Origin: an uncultured Prevotellaceae bacterium
GTDB taxonomy: Bacteria > Bacteroidota > Bacteroidia > Bacteroidales > Bacteroidaceae
Length of the DNA: 63,130 bases
NCBI GenBank assembly: GCA_946185805.1
Contig: CAMHKU010000002.1
Span: 1 to 63,130, forward strand
Direction: 5' to 3'
Part shown: positions 44,090 through 53,558 of the stretch, one piece after another
How the letters are laid out: each line of letters opens with the position of its first letter
How positions within the stretch are numbered: position 1 is the first letter of the stretch
Position numbers and translations under genes: made by a program
The notes under the pieces: model-generated
What the model saw: the letters and a program-made list of their open reading frames with translations, nothing else
What the model was told of the DNA's origin: nothing
The model's database searches: none

Positions 44090-45079
44090 TCAATCTTCAA
44101 TCTTCCGCTTCAGTTCGTCGATTTCGCGCTGCATGGCTGCCATCTGGCGATACATGTCGGGCAGCTTGGCGTAGATGGCCTTGGCCTTGAAGAACACCTT
44201 CGGGTCCATGGCCGGCGAGCCTATGAGTGACTCACCGCCGCCCTTGGTGTTCTTGATAACGCCGCACTGGGCACCAACGAACGTCTTGTCGGCCACGTGG
44301 ATATGTCCGCTGAAGCCAGCCTGACCGCCCACCATGCACCAGGCGCCAATCTTAGTAGAGCCGGCCAGTCCGACCTGTGCCGACATGACGGTGTTCTCGC
44401 CAATTTCGCAGTTGTGGGCCACCTGTATGAGGTTGTCAAGCTTCACGCCGCGGTGGATGACCGTCTGCCCCATGGTGGAGCGGTCGACGCAGGTGTTGGC
44501 GCCAATCTCCACGTCGTCTTCAATGATGACGATACCTATCTGCGGAATCTTAGCGTAACCCTCCTGGTTGGGGGCAAAGCCGAAGCCGTCGGCACCGATG
44601 ACGGCGCCGGCATGGATGGTGACGCGCTGGCCTATGCGGCAGCCGTCGTAGATGGTGACGTTGGGCATGATACGCGTGCCGTCGCCAATCTCCACGTTGT
44701 CGCCGACGAAGGTGAAGGGGCCTATGTAGACGTCCTTGCCAATCTTGGCCGTCGACGAGACGAAAGCCAGCTCATGGACGCCCGTTTTCTTAGGCTTCAT
44801 CTGGTCGTAGAGCTGCAGCAGGCGGGCCACACTCTCGTAGGCGTTCTTCACGCGGATGAGGGTGGGCTTGACGCTATGTTCCAGTTCTACGTCGTCGTTG
44901 ATGAGCACCACCGACGACTCTGTCTCGTAGATGTAATGAAGGTATTTGGGGTTCGACAGGAAGGAGATGGCACCGGGCTTTCCTTCTTCAATCTTGGCGA
45001 AGCTATTGATGGCGGTCTGCTCGTCGCCTTCGATGCGACCGCCTACAAACTCTGCAATCTGTTTGGCTGTAAATTCCAT
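44090..45079 (-). CDS. lpxD: UDP-3-O-acylglucosamine N-acyltransferase
   Basis: LpxD adds the N-linked acyl chain in lipid A synthesis. The 329-residue protein has the N-terminal uridine-binding domain ([18 protein letters not shown]), then a long left-handed beta-helix of hexapeptide repeats ([20 protein letters not shown] and similar), with the catalytic His in [13 protein letters not shown] near 235, and a C-terminal helix ([19 protein letters not shown]). It is followed directly by lpxC-fabZ; a -7 box lies 42 bases upstream. Confidence 0.95.
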   Translation of the reverse strand: MEFTAKQIAEFVGGRIEGDEQTAINSFAKIEEGKPGAISFLSNPKYLHYIYETESSVVLINDDVELEHSVKPTLIRVKNAYESVARLLQLYDQMKPKKTGVHELAFVSSTAKIGKDVYIGPFTFVGDNVEIGDGTRIMPNVTIYDGCRIGQRVTIHAGAVIGADGFGFAPNQEGYAKIPQIGIVIIEDDVEIGANTCVDRSTMGQTVIHRGVKLDNLIQVAHNCEIGENTVMSAQVGLAGSTKIGAWCMVGGQAGFSGHIHVADKTFVGAQCGVIKNTKGGGESLIGSPAMDPKVFFKAKAIYAKLPDMYRQMAAMQREIDELKRKIED

Positions 45080-45120
45080 AATTCTTTCTTTTTCGATTTG
45101 CGAGGTACGTAATTTGTCGG

Positions 45121-45128
45121 CAAAGATA
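45121..45128 (-). promoter_or_regulatory. -7 box for lpxD
   Basis: The reverse strand reads TATCTTTG 42 bases before the lpxD start and just after the HD gene's stop codon. Confidence 0.6.
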
Positions 45129-45134
45129 CAAAAA

Positions 45135-46361
45135 TTATTTGAAACGCTGATAACAGAGGTAATATTTTCTTATTTTTTTAGAAAGAAGCTGCACGTTGAG
45201 CAGTTCCGAGGCCTCGCTGACGTCTTTCATCGTACCGTCCTTATAGACGATGGTGATGCTGTCGTCGTCGACGTTGTACATGTCTTTCTGTATGGTGTTG
45301 ATGCTCATCATGTAGCGGCGGGCATCGTCGGCGCTGATGTCCATGCGTTGGGCAATGTCGGCGGCAATGCCGGCTATGCGCTCCTCGCCTACGGGAGTCT
45401 CGTTCACCTCGACGCGGAAGATGTGGCGGTCAAGCATGTCGGTGGCCAGGGTCGATAGGATTTTGTCGGCGCTGTATTTCCATGCTTTCATGGCGCTCCA
45501 GATGTCGTTGTCGTCGAGGTCTTCATACATCGTCAGTGCCTCATCGTGGTTGGCAAACCACTTGGCGTCGACATTGTTCTGAAGGAAGTATTTCAGCGAT
45601 GGCGGTGCAAACACATCGTGCCCTGCCTGCGTCAGATCTTTGGCCCTGAGCAGCGTGTTGACCAGCACCTTTTCGCAGGCCACGGCCGTCTTGTGCAGAT
45701 ACACCTGCCAGTACATCAGTCGCCGCGTGGTGAGGTAGTTCTCCAGCGAGTAGATGCCCTTGTGCTCTACCACCAGGGCATCGTCTACGACGTTGAGCAT
45801 CTTGATGATGCGCGCCGAGCCGATGTTGCCCTCGGTGACGCCGGTGTAGAAGGAGTCGCGCCGCAGGTAGTCCAGACGGTCCATGTCGAGCTGGCTGGAG
45901 ATGAGCTGATGGAGGAAGTGCTTGGGGTACTCGTCTTTGAAAATCTTGATGGCCAGGTTCAGCTGTCCGTTCATGTCGCGGTTAATCTGCTCCATCATCA
46001 GCAGCGAAATGTCCTCGTGGGAGATGCCGCTGATGAGCGTGTGCTCCAGGACGTGTGAGAAGGGGCCGTGGCCGATGTCGTGCATCAGGATGGCGGCCTC
46101 TACGCCTTCGGCTTCGCTGTCGAATATGAAGTTGCCCTTCTGCTGCAGCGACAGGATGGCCTCACTCGTCAGGTGAAAGGCACCTAATGAGTGCTGAAAC
46201 CTAGTGTGGCGGGCGCCGGGGTAGACCACTGACGCCAGTCCCAGCTGGTTGATGCGGTTGAGGCGCTGCATCAGCGGGTGCTGCACGATGTTGTAGAGCA
46301 GTCCGCGGGGAATCTTGATAAACCCGAACACCGGGTCGTTGATAATCTTATGGTCGTTCAT
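45135..46361 (-). CDS. HD-domain phosphohydrolase
   Basis: The 408-residue protein has the HD metal motif: [18 protein letters not shown] near residue 52, [17 protein letters not shown] near 92 (His-Asp pair), and the late Asp in [21 protein letters not shown]. It resembles dGTPase-like HD hydrolases of the YdhJ/SAMHD1 group, which cut dNTPs, but the substrate is not certain. It lies three bases after the CotH stop codon, hinting at co-transcription of two seemingly unrelated genes. Confidence 0.9.
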   Translation of the reverse strand: MNDHKIINDPVFGFIKIPRGLLYNIVQHPLMQRLNRINQLGLASVVYPGARHTRFQHSLGAFHLTSEAILSLQQKGNFIFDSEAEGVEAAILMHDIGHGPFSHVLEHTLISGISHEDISLLMMEQINRDMNGQLNLAIKIFKDEYPKHFLHQLISSQLDMDRLDYLRRDSFYTGVTEGNIGSARIIKMLNVVDDALVVEHKGIYSLENYLTTRRLMYWQVYLHKTAVACEKVLVNTLLRAKDLTQAGHDVFAPPSLKYFLQNNVDAKWFANHDEALTMYEDLDDNDIWSAMKAWKYSADKILSTLATDMLDRHIFRVEVNETPVGEERIAGIAADIAQRMDISADDARRYMMSINTIQKDMYNVDDDSITIVYKDGTMKDVSEASELLNVQLLSKKIRKYYLCYQRFK

Positions 46362-46364
46362 CAG

Positions 46365-49300
46365 TTATTTTGGAATCATGAATTTAGAGTTGACGGCAGT
46401 GTGGCCGTCGGCGGTGGTGGCGCGTGCCACGTAGAAGCCCGACGGGAGGTTGCCGACGTTCAGGGATGTGCCGCAGAAGTTGGCGACAGACCAAGCCGTT
46501 GAGCCGTCAGCCCGGTAGACGGTGACGGTAACTCCCTCGTTGCTGCCCTTGCCGCTCACTATCAGTCGCCCGGAAGCGTAGCAGAGGTGCAAGTCTCCGT
46601 CGGTGCTGACGGTGCTTACGGCCACGTCGTCGTTGCCGGTCTGCTGCTCAGCGGTGGCATACGACGTCATGAGGTTAGCCGTGCCGATGGTGGCCACGTT
46701 GGTGGCGTAGACGCTGTTGGTGCCGTCGGGATAGCGGCTAATGGTGGTGTTGGCGTCGTGGGCGCCGTAGGCGATGCGGTCGGTCCAGCTCTCGTCGGCG
46801 GCAGTGAGCAGCAGTGTGCCGCCCTCGCCGTCGATCTTGAATGCGGCATGCAGGCCACGGTCGGTGGTCTTGCGCTTGGTGTCGCACCAGACGACCAGAT
46901 GGCCGTGGGCGGGAATGACGGTCTGAGCCTTTGTGTCGCCCTTGGTTATCAGGTATTTCTTTGGCTTCTCAGGATTGTCGCTCAGATACATGCCCTCCAC
47001 GTCGATGGGGGCGTCGGTGGTGTTGTAGAGTTCCAGCCAGTCGCCCTTCTTGTAATAGTCGTCGACGAAGGTGTCGTTTTCGCCGCTCACCTCGTTGATG
47101 CGCACGGGGGTGATGCCCTCGGCCTTGCGCTGCTCGTCTGTCAGCGGCTCGAAGTTGGCCGTCCAGCGCACGGTGCTTGTCGACGGCAGGCTCACCTCCG
47201 CCTCCGTAGCCATGACGGCACCCTGGCCGTCGGTCCAGTTCTTGAAACGGTAGCCGGCGGGCGCCACGGCCTTGAGCGTAACGGGTGCAAAGAGATAGCC
47301 GTTGAAATAGCCCAGCGGTACCTCCTGGCCGTTGATGTAGAGTCTGGCGGCGTCGGCGCTGCTGTTGAGCACCACCGTCTGGCGGGCGGTGTTGCGCAGG
47401 TTGAAGGCAGAATAGTTCTTCAGCAGCGTGGTAGCGGTGTTGTTGCGGTTGTTGAGGTTGCTCTTTACTGAGTTGTAGGTGCTCTGTGCCGACTCGCCAT
47501 TGGGGCGGCGGCTGGGCACGGGCAGCTTCATGGCCGGCTCTACACGGTTGAAGAGCATGTCGAGAATCTTTGCCGAGCGGTTCTTCTCGTAGACGCTGCC
47601 GCCCATGATGCAGTAGGCATCGATGAATCGGCGTCGGAAGCCGGCGTTCTTCAGCATGTTCTTAAACAGCGTGACGAAGCGTATGCGGTCGTGGATGCGG
47701 CCTAAGGAGGCGGGGCGGAGGTAGTCGAACCAGAAGTCCTCCTTGTTGAAGAACGATTCGAAGGGCACGGCGCCGCTCACCTTGGCATCGTTGACAGAGA
47801 AGGAGCCGTCGATGTCGAAGGTGACGAAACGGAAGCGTCCGCCATCGCGGTGGCGGAAACCCTTGACATTGTTCTGAGGCCAGTCCCAGTTGCCTAAGTA
47901 CATCTCCACGGCCATGTAGTTGATGTAGGCATCGATGTCGAGCCGGCGGCAAATCTCGGTGTAGGTGTCGGCGTCGGCGGCATTGGGCGAGAGCACGTCC
48001 ACCAGTTCGTTGAAGGCGTCGGCGGTGCCGCATTTCTGCACGTAGCCGGAGTCGGGCGACATTTCAAACTGGTCTATCACGTCGTCGTCCCATCCGTAGT
48101 TGGCATAGACGTAGTGCTTGTTGTTAGGCTCGCGCATGTTCATCACGCCGATATACTCACCGTTGATGAACTCATGCACGGGCTGATAGCTCTGGCAGTC
48201 GATGTTGATGCCCGCCGTCTGTAGGATATACTGCAGCGAGGGGTCGCGGAATCGGCAGTTGTTGTCGTTGCCGCCGTTGCGTATCTGCAGCGTGCGGTTG
48301 CGGATGTATGGCTTCTGGGTGAAGAAGGGGTAGGGCAGGTTCTTCTCGCCGCCGAGTTCCTTGTTGCCCTTGAGCTTGAAGGCATGCGGTTCCCAGGCGC
48401 GGCTCCATCCGCCGCACATCTCGAGGTTGGCATCCTGATTGAACACCATGCGCCCCGTGGCGTCGAGATAAGAGAAGTTTACCGGGCGCTCCCAGTCCAT
48501 GTTCCAGTTGCAGTTGTCGTCGCGCCCGTTGCCAGGGCGCCCGTTGGGGCCGATGGCCATCACGCCTATCTCGCGGCTGTAGAGGAACGCAGGATCGGTA
48601 ACCACCGCGATGACGGGCAGGCTGTACTGTGCATCTTTATATATATAGGTGCGCGAGGTGACCCTCGAGGGCAGTTTGTCTGTGTGGCTGTCTGTGCCGT
48701 CACTGGTACTGCTGCCGACGCTGTACAGGCGGAAGCGGTAGCAGGTGGTGCGAGTGACGGAGAACTCGCCGTTGGCGCTCGTGCTGCCATTAGTCAGGGT
48801 GGGCAGTGTTCCGTCGGTAGTATAGCGCAGCATAGCACCCTCTGGAATGTTGACCTTCACCTTCAGGCTGCCTGTAAACAGCTGCGAGGGCTGGTCTACC
48901 ACGGGGGCACTCAACAGGGTGCTGCTGGCAACAACGCCCTCGTTGCCGCTGCCGGGGGTTGGCGTGGCACTGTCGCCCCACTGGCCCTCTTTGTCGCGTG
49001 CAAAGCTGACGCGCTCAATGGCCTCGGGGTAATTTTGGCGGATAATCTCTGTGCCATCAGCGGTGCTGATGACAATGGTGCCGCCGTCGGTGTCGAGCTT
49101 AAAGGGCACGTTCAATGGCTGCTGGTCATGGCTGTCAAACCACACCACGCGATAGCCTTTTGCCGGTACTATGCCCGCCTTCTGTGGCATCATCCATGGC
49201 CCTTCGCCATTAGTGGGGTCGCTGATGCGGAGACCACTGAGGCTGATGGGCCTGTCGGTGGCATTGTAAAGCTCCAGCCAGCCGTCGAAGTTGAAGGCGG

Positions 49301-50012
49301 GACTGATGAACTCGTCAACGTTGGCGGCCATCACCTCGTTGACAATGAGGGCTCCCGGCTCTGGCGTGCCGTAGCTCATGTCGCCGTTGTACTCCAGGCG
49401 GAAGTTGTCTATCACGCCATAGTTGCCGCCCTCGCTCGTCGTGCACCTTACGCCGATGGTCACCGTACCCTCAGCCTCAAACTCTACCACATTATTATTA
49501 TAGAGCCCGGCCTCGAAGGCGGCGTTGGCGCTGTAGCTGTTGTTGGGGTAATACAGGCCGTTGTACACCTGCCAGCTGCCGGTGCCCTGTGTGCGCATGC
49601 CCTCAGAGTAGACGCTCACGAGCGCCGATGCCTTGTCGCCGGCAAAGAGTGTGGCGGTTATTTTCTCCGTGCCGTTACTGTGGGCGGCGTAGGAGTCGGC
49701 CTGAGCGCGGTAGAATCCCTGCACGCTAAGGCGATAGATGCCCTTGGGCAGGTTCTGCAGCTGCTGGCTGACGGTGCACGTGCCGTTGTAGAACCTCATG
49801 CAGCCGGCGCTGGGACCCATGGTGCCGCTGGTGCCGCTGAGGGTCCAGCCGCTGCTCTGGTTGTCAAACGTTGCGTTTTCTATAAACAGCTGAGTGACGT
49901 CGGTCCATTGCGCTTGGTCGGTTAGGTGATGGGTGATGGGTGATGGGTGATGGGGGCTGGCTGGCGTGCCCAGTGTGAGTAGCAGTGTGATGGAGGCGGC
50001 AAGTTGTTTCAT
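46365..50012 (-). CDS. large secreted CotH-kinase / lamin-tail protein
   Basis: The 1215-residue protein carries a signal peptide (MKQLAASITLLLTLGTPAS), an N-terminal beta-sandwich (about 40-210), a lamin-tail domain (ALIVNEVMAANVDEFI, about 220-325), a chitobiase C-terminal-like domain (KVKVNIPEGAMLRYTTDGTLP near 385), a CotH protein kinase-like domain (about 460-820; RFVTFDIDGSFSV is its Asp-rich motif), a second lamin-tail domain (PVRINEVSGENDTFVDDYY near 975) and a C-terminal sorting-like beta domain (LNVGNLPSGFYVARAT). This suggests surface display, perhaps by type IX secretion. Residues 20-30 (PHHPSPITHHL) are encoded by an ATGGGTG repeat array right after the signal peptide. Confidence 0.85.
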   Translation of the reverse strand: MKQLAASITLLLTLGTPASPHHPSPITHHLTDQAQWTDVTQLFIENATFDNQSSGWTLSGTSGTMGPSAGCMRFYNGTCTVSQQLQNLPKGIYRLSVQGFYRAQADSYAAHSNGTEKITATLFAGDKASALVSVYSEGMRTQGTGSWQVYNGLYYPNNSYSANAAFEAGLYNNNVVEFEAEGTVTIGVRCTTSEGGNYGVIDNFRLEYNGDMSYGTPEPGALIVNEVMAANVDEFISPAFNFDGWLELYNATDRPISLSGLRISDPTNGEGPWMMPQKAGIVPAKGYRVVWFDSHDQQPLNVPFKLDTDGGTIVISTADGTEIIRQNYPEAIERVSFARDKEGQWGDSATPTPGSGNEGVVASSTLLSAPVVDQPSQLFTGSLKVKVNIPEGAMLRYTTDGTLPTLTNGSTSANGEFSVTRTTCYRFRLYSVGSSTSDGTDSHTDKLPSRVTSRTYIYKDAQYSLPVIAVVTDPAFLYSREIGVMAIGPNGRPGNGRDDNCNWNMDWERPVNFSYLDATGRMVFNQDANLEMCGGWSRAWEPHAFKLKGNKELGGEKNLPYPFFTQKPYIRNRTLQIRNGGNDNNCRFRDPSLQYILQTAGINIDCQSYQPVHEFINGEYIGVMNMREPNNKHYVYANYGWDDDVIDQFEMSPDSGYVQKCGTADAFNELVDVLSPNAADADTYTEICRRLDIDAYINYMAVEMYLGNWDWPQNNVKGFRHRDGGRFRFVTFDIDGSFSVNDAKVSGAVPFESFFNKEDFWFDYLRPASLGRIHDRIRFVTLFKNMLKNAGFRRRFIDAYCIMGGSVYEKNRSAKILDMLFNRVEPAMKLPVPSRRPNGESAQSTYNSVKSNLNNRNNTATTLLKNYSAFNLRNTARQTVVLNSSADAARLYINGQEVPLGYFNGYLFAPVTLKAVAPAGYRFKNWTDGQGAVMATEAEVSLPSTSTVRWTANFEPLTDEQRKAEGITPVRINEVSGENDTFVDDYYKKGDWLELYNTTDAPIDVEGMYLSDNPEKPKKYLITKGDTKAQTVIPAHGHLVVWCDTKRKTTDRGLHAAFKIDGEGGTLLLTAADESWTDRIAYGAHDANTTISRYPDGTNSVYATNVATIGTANLMTSYATAEQQTGNDDVAVSTVSTDGDLHLCYASGRLIVSGKGSNEGVTVTVYRADGSTAWSVANFCGTSLNVGNLPSGFYVARATTADGHTAVNSKFMIPK
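49925..49955 (-). repeat. in-frame CACCCAT tandem array in the CotH gene
   Basis: Four 7-base units of GATGGGT (forward strand) lie inside the coding region immediately after the signal-peptide codons and translate as a His/Pro/Thr-rich run. The word is identical to that in the DUF1015 leader at 38733-38797. Confidence 0.85.
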
Positions 50013-50067
50013 GGTTGGGAGGGTTGAGGTGGTGGATTCAGGGTTGAGGCGATGGTTGAAAAAAACA

Positions 50068-50114
50068 AAGCTGCATGGATGCCTCGTTGGTCAGAGGAGT
50101 ATTCCATGCAGCTT
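50068..50114 (-). terminator. rho-independent terminator of glyA
   Basis: AAGCTGCATGGA (50068-50079) pairs with TCCATGCAGCTT (50103-50114), with an inner CCTC/GAGG stem. On the reverse strand the stem is followed by a T-rich run (50058-50067). It lies 15 bases after the glyA stop codon. Confidence 0.88.
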
Positions 50115-50129
50115 GCTATGCAGCGGTAA

Positions 50130-51410
50130 TTAATATGCAAAGAGGGGGTAGTCTTTCATCGTGTCGTTCACGCGCTGGCGCACGGCGGCTATCACCTGCT
50201 CGTCCTCGGGAGCGTTGAGCACCTCCTCGATCCAAGCGGCAATCTGCACCATCAGGTCTTCCTTGGCGCCGCGGGTGGTGATGGCGGGCGTGCCCAGACG
50301 GATGCCGCTGGTCTGGAAGGCCGAGCGCGAGTCGAAGGGCACCATGTTCTTGTTCACCGTGATGTCGGCGGCCACGAGGGCATTCTCAGCCACCTTACCC
50401 GTCAGTTCGGGATATTTGGCGCGCAGGTCAACGAGCATGGAGTGGTTGTCGGTGCCGCCGCTGACGATGGTGAAGCCGCGCTTGATAAGCTCGTCGGCCA
50501 GCACCTTGGCGTTCTTCTGCACCTGTGTGGCCCAGGCCTTGAACTCCGGCTGCAGTGCCTCGCCGAAGGCCACGGCCTTGGCGGCGATGACATGCTCCAG
50601 AGGGCCGCCCTGCTGGCCGGGGAAGACGGCACTGTTGAGCAGCGTCGACATCATCTTGGTCACACCCTTCGGCGTCTTCAGCCCCCAGGGGTTCTCAAAG
50701 TCCTTGCCCATGAGGATGATGCCGCCACGGGGGCCGCGCAGCGTCTTGTGAGTGGTTGAGGTCACGATGTGAGCCCATTTTACGGGGTTTTCCAGCAGTC
50801 CGGCGGCAATGAGACCGGCGGGGTGGGCCATGTCGATCATCAGCAGGGCGCCCACCTTGTCGGCAATCTCGCGCATGCGCTTGTAGTCCCACTCGCGGCT
50901 GTAGGCCGAGCCGCCGCCAATGATGAGCTTAGGCTTGTGCTCCAGGGCCAGGCGCTCCATCTCGTCGTAGTCTACGCGGCCCGTCTCCTTGTTCAGGTTA
51001 TAGCCCACGGGCTTGTAGAGGATGCCGCTCGTGTTCACCAGCGAACCGTGAGAGAGGTGGCCGCCGTGGTCGAGGTTCAGGCCCATGAAGGTGTCGCCGG
51101 GCTTGAGCACGGCCAGTAGCACGGCGGCATTGGCCTGTGCACCGCTGTGGGGCTGCACGTTGGCATACTCGGCGCCGAAGAGCTGGCAAACGCGGTCGAT
51201 GGCCAGTTGCTCTACCTCGTCGACCACCTGGCAGCCGCCATAATAGCGGTGGCCGGGATAGCCCTCGGCATACTTGTTGGTCAGGTACGAGCCCATGGCC
51301 TCCATCACCTGGTCGCTCACGAAGTTTTCACTGGCTATCAGCTCAATGCCTTTCAACTGGCGCTGATGCTCTTTCTCAATCAGTTCAAAAATCTGGTTGT
51401 CTCTTTTCAT
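50130..51410 (-). CDS. glyA: serine hydroxymethyltransferase
   Basis: A PLP enzyme interconverting serine and glycine with transfer of a one-carbon unit to tetrahydrofolate. Landmarks are [19 protein letters not shown] at the start, [26 protein letters not shown], the [12 protein letters not shown] segment and [15 protein letters not shown] with the PLP-binding Lys near 231. The 426-residue length is normal. It has its own -7 box and terminator, so it is monocistronic. Confidence 0.97.
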   Translation of the reverse strand: MKRDNQIFELIEKEHQRQLKGIELIASENFVSDQVMEAMGSYLTNKYAEGYPGHRYYGGCQVVDEVEQLAIDRVCQLFGAEYANVQPHSGAQANAAVLLAVLKPGDTFMGLNLDHGGHLSHGSLVNTSGILYKPVGYNLNKETGRVDYDEMERLALEHKPKLIIGGGSAYSREWDYKRMREIADKVGALLMIDMAHPAGLIAAGLLENPVKWAHIVTSTTHKTLRGPRGGIILMGKDFENPWGLKTPKGVTKMMSTLLNSAVFPGQQGGPLEHVIAAKAVAFGEALQPEFKAWATQVQKNAKVLADELIKRGFTIVSGGTDNHSMLVDLRAKYPELTGKVAENALVAADITVNKNMVPFDSRSAFQTSGIRLGTPAITTRGAKEDLMVQIAAWIEEVLNAPEDEQVIAAVRQRVNDTMKDYPLFAY

Positions 51411-51452
51411 CTCTGTCTATTGGGTTTATAATGTTGTTCTGCTTTGGCGCTG

Positions 51453-51460
51453 CAAACTTA
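51453..51460 (-). promoter_or_regulatory. -7 box for glyA
   Basis: The reverse strand reads TAAGTTTG 43 bases before the glyA start codon. Confidence 0.6.
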
Positions 51461-51566
51461 CAAAAAAAAACTGAATTATTCTTCAATTTCATCAAAAAGT
51501 TGAGGTCATGCTTTTCTTTTCTGCTTTCTGCTGTCAATGAATATATACATGTTAGCCTGAAAGTTT

Positions 51567-52019
51567 CTATTGCCTGCCCAATCTCACCTCGTAGGGCTGT
51601 GAACTGTAGGGGGTGGCGGTGAGCGTGCCCTCTACGACGTTACCCTTAGTGCTCTTATATGTAAAGGTAATAAGGTCTCTGTTGTCGTAAGAACAGTAGA
51701 AGGTTGAGCCTATCACTGTGTATTTGCCTTTGTAGTTGGTAAAATTTTGCCCGCTGTTAGTCGATAGCGATGCAATGTAGGTGTTGTCGTTTCTGAAATA
51801 GAGACTCAGCTTGAGGGGAGAGTCGCTCACCGGGCGCCACTCCTGCTGGCCGGTGGCGGCATGGCGCAGGTAAATCTCGCTAATCTGCCAGTTGATACCT
51901 ACGAGCGCGCGCTCGGCATTCATGTGTTCTTCGGTGACGGTACCATTGTCGCACGACAAAGTCAGCAGGCCACCGGCTGACAAAGCCACCATAAGGATAT
52001 AATGGAATATCTTTCTCAT
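51567..52019 (-). CDS. small lipoprotein of unknown function
   Basis: The 150-residue protein has a lipoprotein signal peptide with the lipobox ending at Cys23 (LTLSC). The mature part is beta-rich (PLKLSLYFRNDNTYIAS, YKGKYTVIGSTFYC, LITFTYKSTKGNVVEGTL) and looks like a small lipocalin-type barrel as in several Bacteroidota lipoprotein families, but I cannot name one with confidence. Its promoter is at 52051-52058. It stands next to mirror element C on the far side of that promoter. Confidence 0.75.
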   Translation of the reverse strand: MRKIFHYILMVALSAGGLLTLSCDNGTVTEEHMNAERALVGINWQISEIYLRHAATGQQEWRPVSDSPLKLSLYFRNDNTYIASLSTNSGQNFTNYKGKYTVIGSTFYCSYDNRDLITFTYKSTKGNVVEGTLTATPYSSQPYEVRLGRQ

Positions 52020-52050
52020 TGTTATCTTGTGCCTTTTGCTTATTCGGCTG

Positions 52051-52058
52051 CAAAGGTA
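52051..52058 (-). promoter_or_regulatory. -7 box for the small lipoprotein
   Basis: The reverse strand reads TACCTTTG 32 bases before the lipoprotein ATG. Confidence 0.65.
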
Positions 52059-52204
52059 TACATTTTTTCCGGCATACGCAAAACATTATGCTCTTTTTGG
52101 CGTAGAAAGCGCTATTTCAGGCGTTTTTACCCATCGTTCGAATAATCATCATGCCCTGTTGCTGCCTTTGTAAGAGAGTCTGGATGAGTGCCCTCGTTTT
52201 TTTT

Positions 52205-52590
52205 CAAAAAAAATGGCGGTACTTACCTACACTACCTACACTAAACGTTTCACAAGCCTGACACTCAGTATGTTACGCAAAAACAAGCATACACTAAACC
52301 TACACTAAGCCTACACTAAGCCTACACTATGTAGAAAAAAGCTGCACTTTCACATCCCGGGTGGCTGGTGTTTGCTCATGGTCGAAGCGCCCCGTTTTCA
52401 TTACAAAGCCTCTGTAACGGCGTTACAAGGCCTTTGTAACGGAAAAACGGCGCCCGTTTCGGTTATAATAGCGGTAGTGTAGGCTTAGTGTAGGCTTAGT
52501 GTATGCAAGAAATTTGTAATCTCACTGATTATTATCTGGTTACGTCGTTAGTGTAGGTAGTGTAGGCTTTTATGCGATTTTTTTTTGATG
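52205..52590. repeat. mirror-array element C (CCTACACTA/TAGTGTAGG words)
   Basis: The outer words CCTACACTACCTACACTAA (52226-52244) and TTAGTGTAGGTAGTGTAGG (52548-52566) are perfect 19-base complements. Inner arrays follow: GCATACACTAA then three AGCCTACACTA-like units (52287-52329) against the complement with one fewer unit (52475-52506). The outer-to-inner spacer is 42 bases in the left arm and 41 in the right, with little sequence similarity. The core (52392-52457) is quasi-palindromic (TTACAAAGCC, GTAACGGCGTTAC, GGCCTTTGTAA) and is flanked by CCGTTTT/AAAACGG. It lies between divergent genes. Confidence 0.92.
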
Positions 52591-52623
52591 AAATGATTCT
52601 GCAGGTGTCACCAACGAGCTGCG

Positions 52624-52730
52624 ATGTTAATTCGCTTCAAACCGACATGTTTTGAGCTGTTGCCAGAGAGGTTCACGATGACGCAGTTGCAGCATCTCTA
52701 TGAGGCCATTCTCGGCGTTAAGCTCTACTG
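52624..52730 (+). pseudogene. relic of a NUDIX/NrtR-type C-terminal domain
   Basis: In one frame this stretch encodes FELLPERFTMTQLQHLYEAI followed by LGVKLYW, close to the segment joining the NUDIX and winged-helix parts of Bacteroidota NrtR-like proteins. Nothing on either side continues the family: upstream is element C and downstream the reading runs into the grpE promoter. A larger gene was therefore probably lost here. Confidence 0.55.
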
Positions 52731-52766
52731 GGGGGGGCGAATAGTTGTTGGATTCTCATCTTTTTA

Positions 52767-52798
52767 TTTGCGTAATTGAATTCTTTTGCTTACCTTTG
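52767..52798 (+). promoter_or_regulatory. full promoter for grpE-dnaJ
   Basis: TTTG (52767-52770), a 20-base spacer and TACCTTTG (52791-52798) match the Bacteroidota -33/-7 consensus. It leaves a leader of about 60 bases to the grpE ATG at 52866. Confidence 0.75.
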
Positions 52799-52865
52799 CA
52801 GGCCAAAGACAGATTGGCACGTTTTTTGCTTTTCAATATTCAAAAATACTAATCAAAGGTTTGTT

Positions 52866-53492
52866 ATGACAGAAAAAGATATTAAGATTGAAAACGAAGA
52901 GTCTCTGCGCGAAGAGCAGGACGTAGATAATGCTGTCGCCGATGATCCGACGGCAGATACTGATGCAGAATCCGCTGAAGATGAGGCCGATGTGGCTGAT
53001 GTGAAAGACGCTGAAAGCGCTCAGGCAGAGGCTGGTGGTGATGACGAACTTGTTATTCTGAAGACCCAGGTGTCGGAACTGAAAGACAAGTACCTAAGGT
53101 CGGTGGCAGAGTTTGACAACTACCGCAAGCGCACGCTGAAGGAACGTGCCGAATTGATACTGAATGGCGGCGAAAAAGTGCTGACTGCCATTCTGCCAGT
53201 GGTCGATGACATGGAACGTGCCATCGACAACGGCGCCAAGACTGACGACCCGCAGGTGTTGCGCGAGGGTATGGAACTGATTTATCATAAATTGTTAAAA
53301 GTACTTGAGGCTCAGGGCGTGAGCATGATAGATACCGCCGATGCCGACTTCGACACTGATGTCCATGAAGCTGTGGCCATGGTGCCGGGCATGGGCGATG
53401 ACAAGAAAGGCAAGGTGATTGACTGTTTGCAGAAAGGTTATAAGCTGAACGAAAAAGTAATTCGTCATGCCAAAGTGGCAGTCGGACAATAA
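52866..53492 (+). CDS. grpE: nucleotide exchange factor GrpE
   Basis: GrpE releases ADP from DnaK. The 208-residue protein begins with an acidic low-complexity tail (to about residue 60), then a long coiled-coil helix (LKTQVSELKDKYLRSVAEFDNYRKRTLKERAE in that region) and the beta-domain (LEAQGVSMIDTADADFDTDVHEAVAMVPG). The start is ATG 52866; a longer frame would begin upstream of the promoter. dnaJ follows after a 66-base gap; dnaK is not in the window. Confidence 0.96.
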   Translation: MTEKDIKIENEESLREEQDVDNAVADDPTADTDAESAEDEADVADVKDAESAQAEAGGDDELVILKTQVSELKDKYLRSVAEFDNYRKRTLKERAELILNGGEKVLTAILPVVDDMERAIDNGAKTDDPQVLREGMELIYHKLLKVLEAQGVSMIDTADADFDTDVHEAVAMVPGMGDDKKGKVIDCLQKGYKLNEKVIRHAKVAVGQ

Positions 53493-53497
53493 AACAA

Positions 53498-53550
53498 TAA
53501 ATAATTCATAATTGACAATTCACAATTCATAATTGACAATTGGCAATTTC
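53498..53550 (+). repeat. AATTGAC/AATTCAT tandem array before dnaJ
   Basis: AATTCATAATTGACAATTCAC units recur two to three times with a period of about 7 bases, ending a few bases before the dnaJ ATG. AATT is self-complementary, so this array could fold weakly. Confidence 0.8.
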
Positions 53551-53558
53551 AAGGTTAA

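Noticed and set aside
48384..49925. Long open frame antisense to the CotH gene
   Set aside because: No start signals or motifs; the CotH domains are on the other strand.
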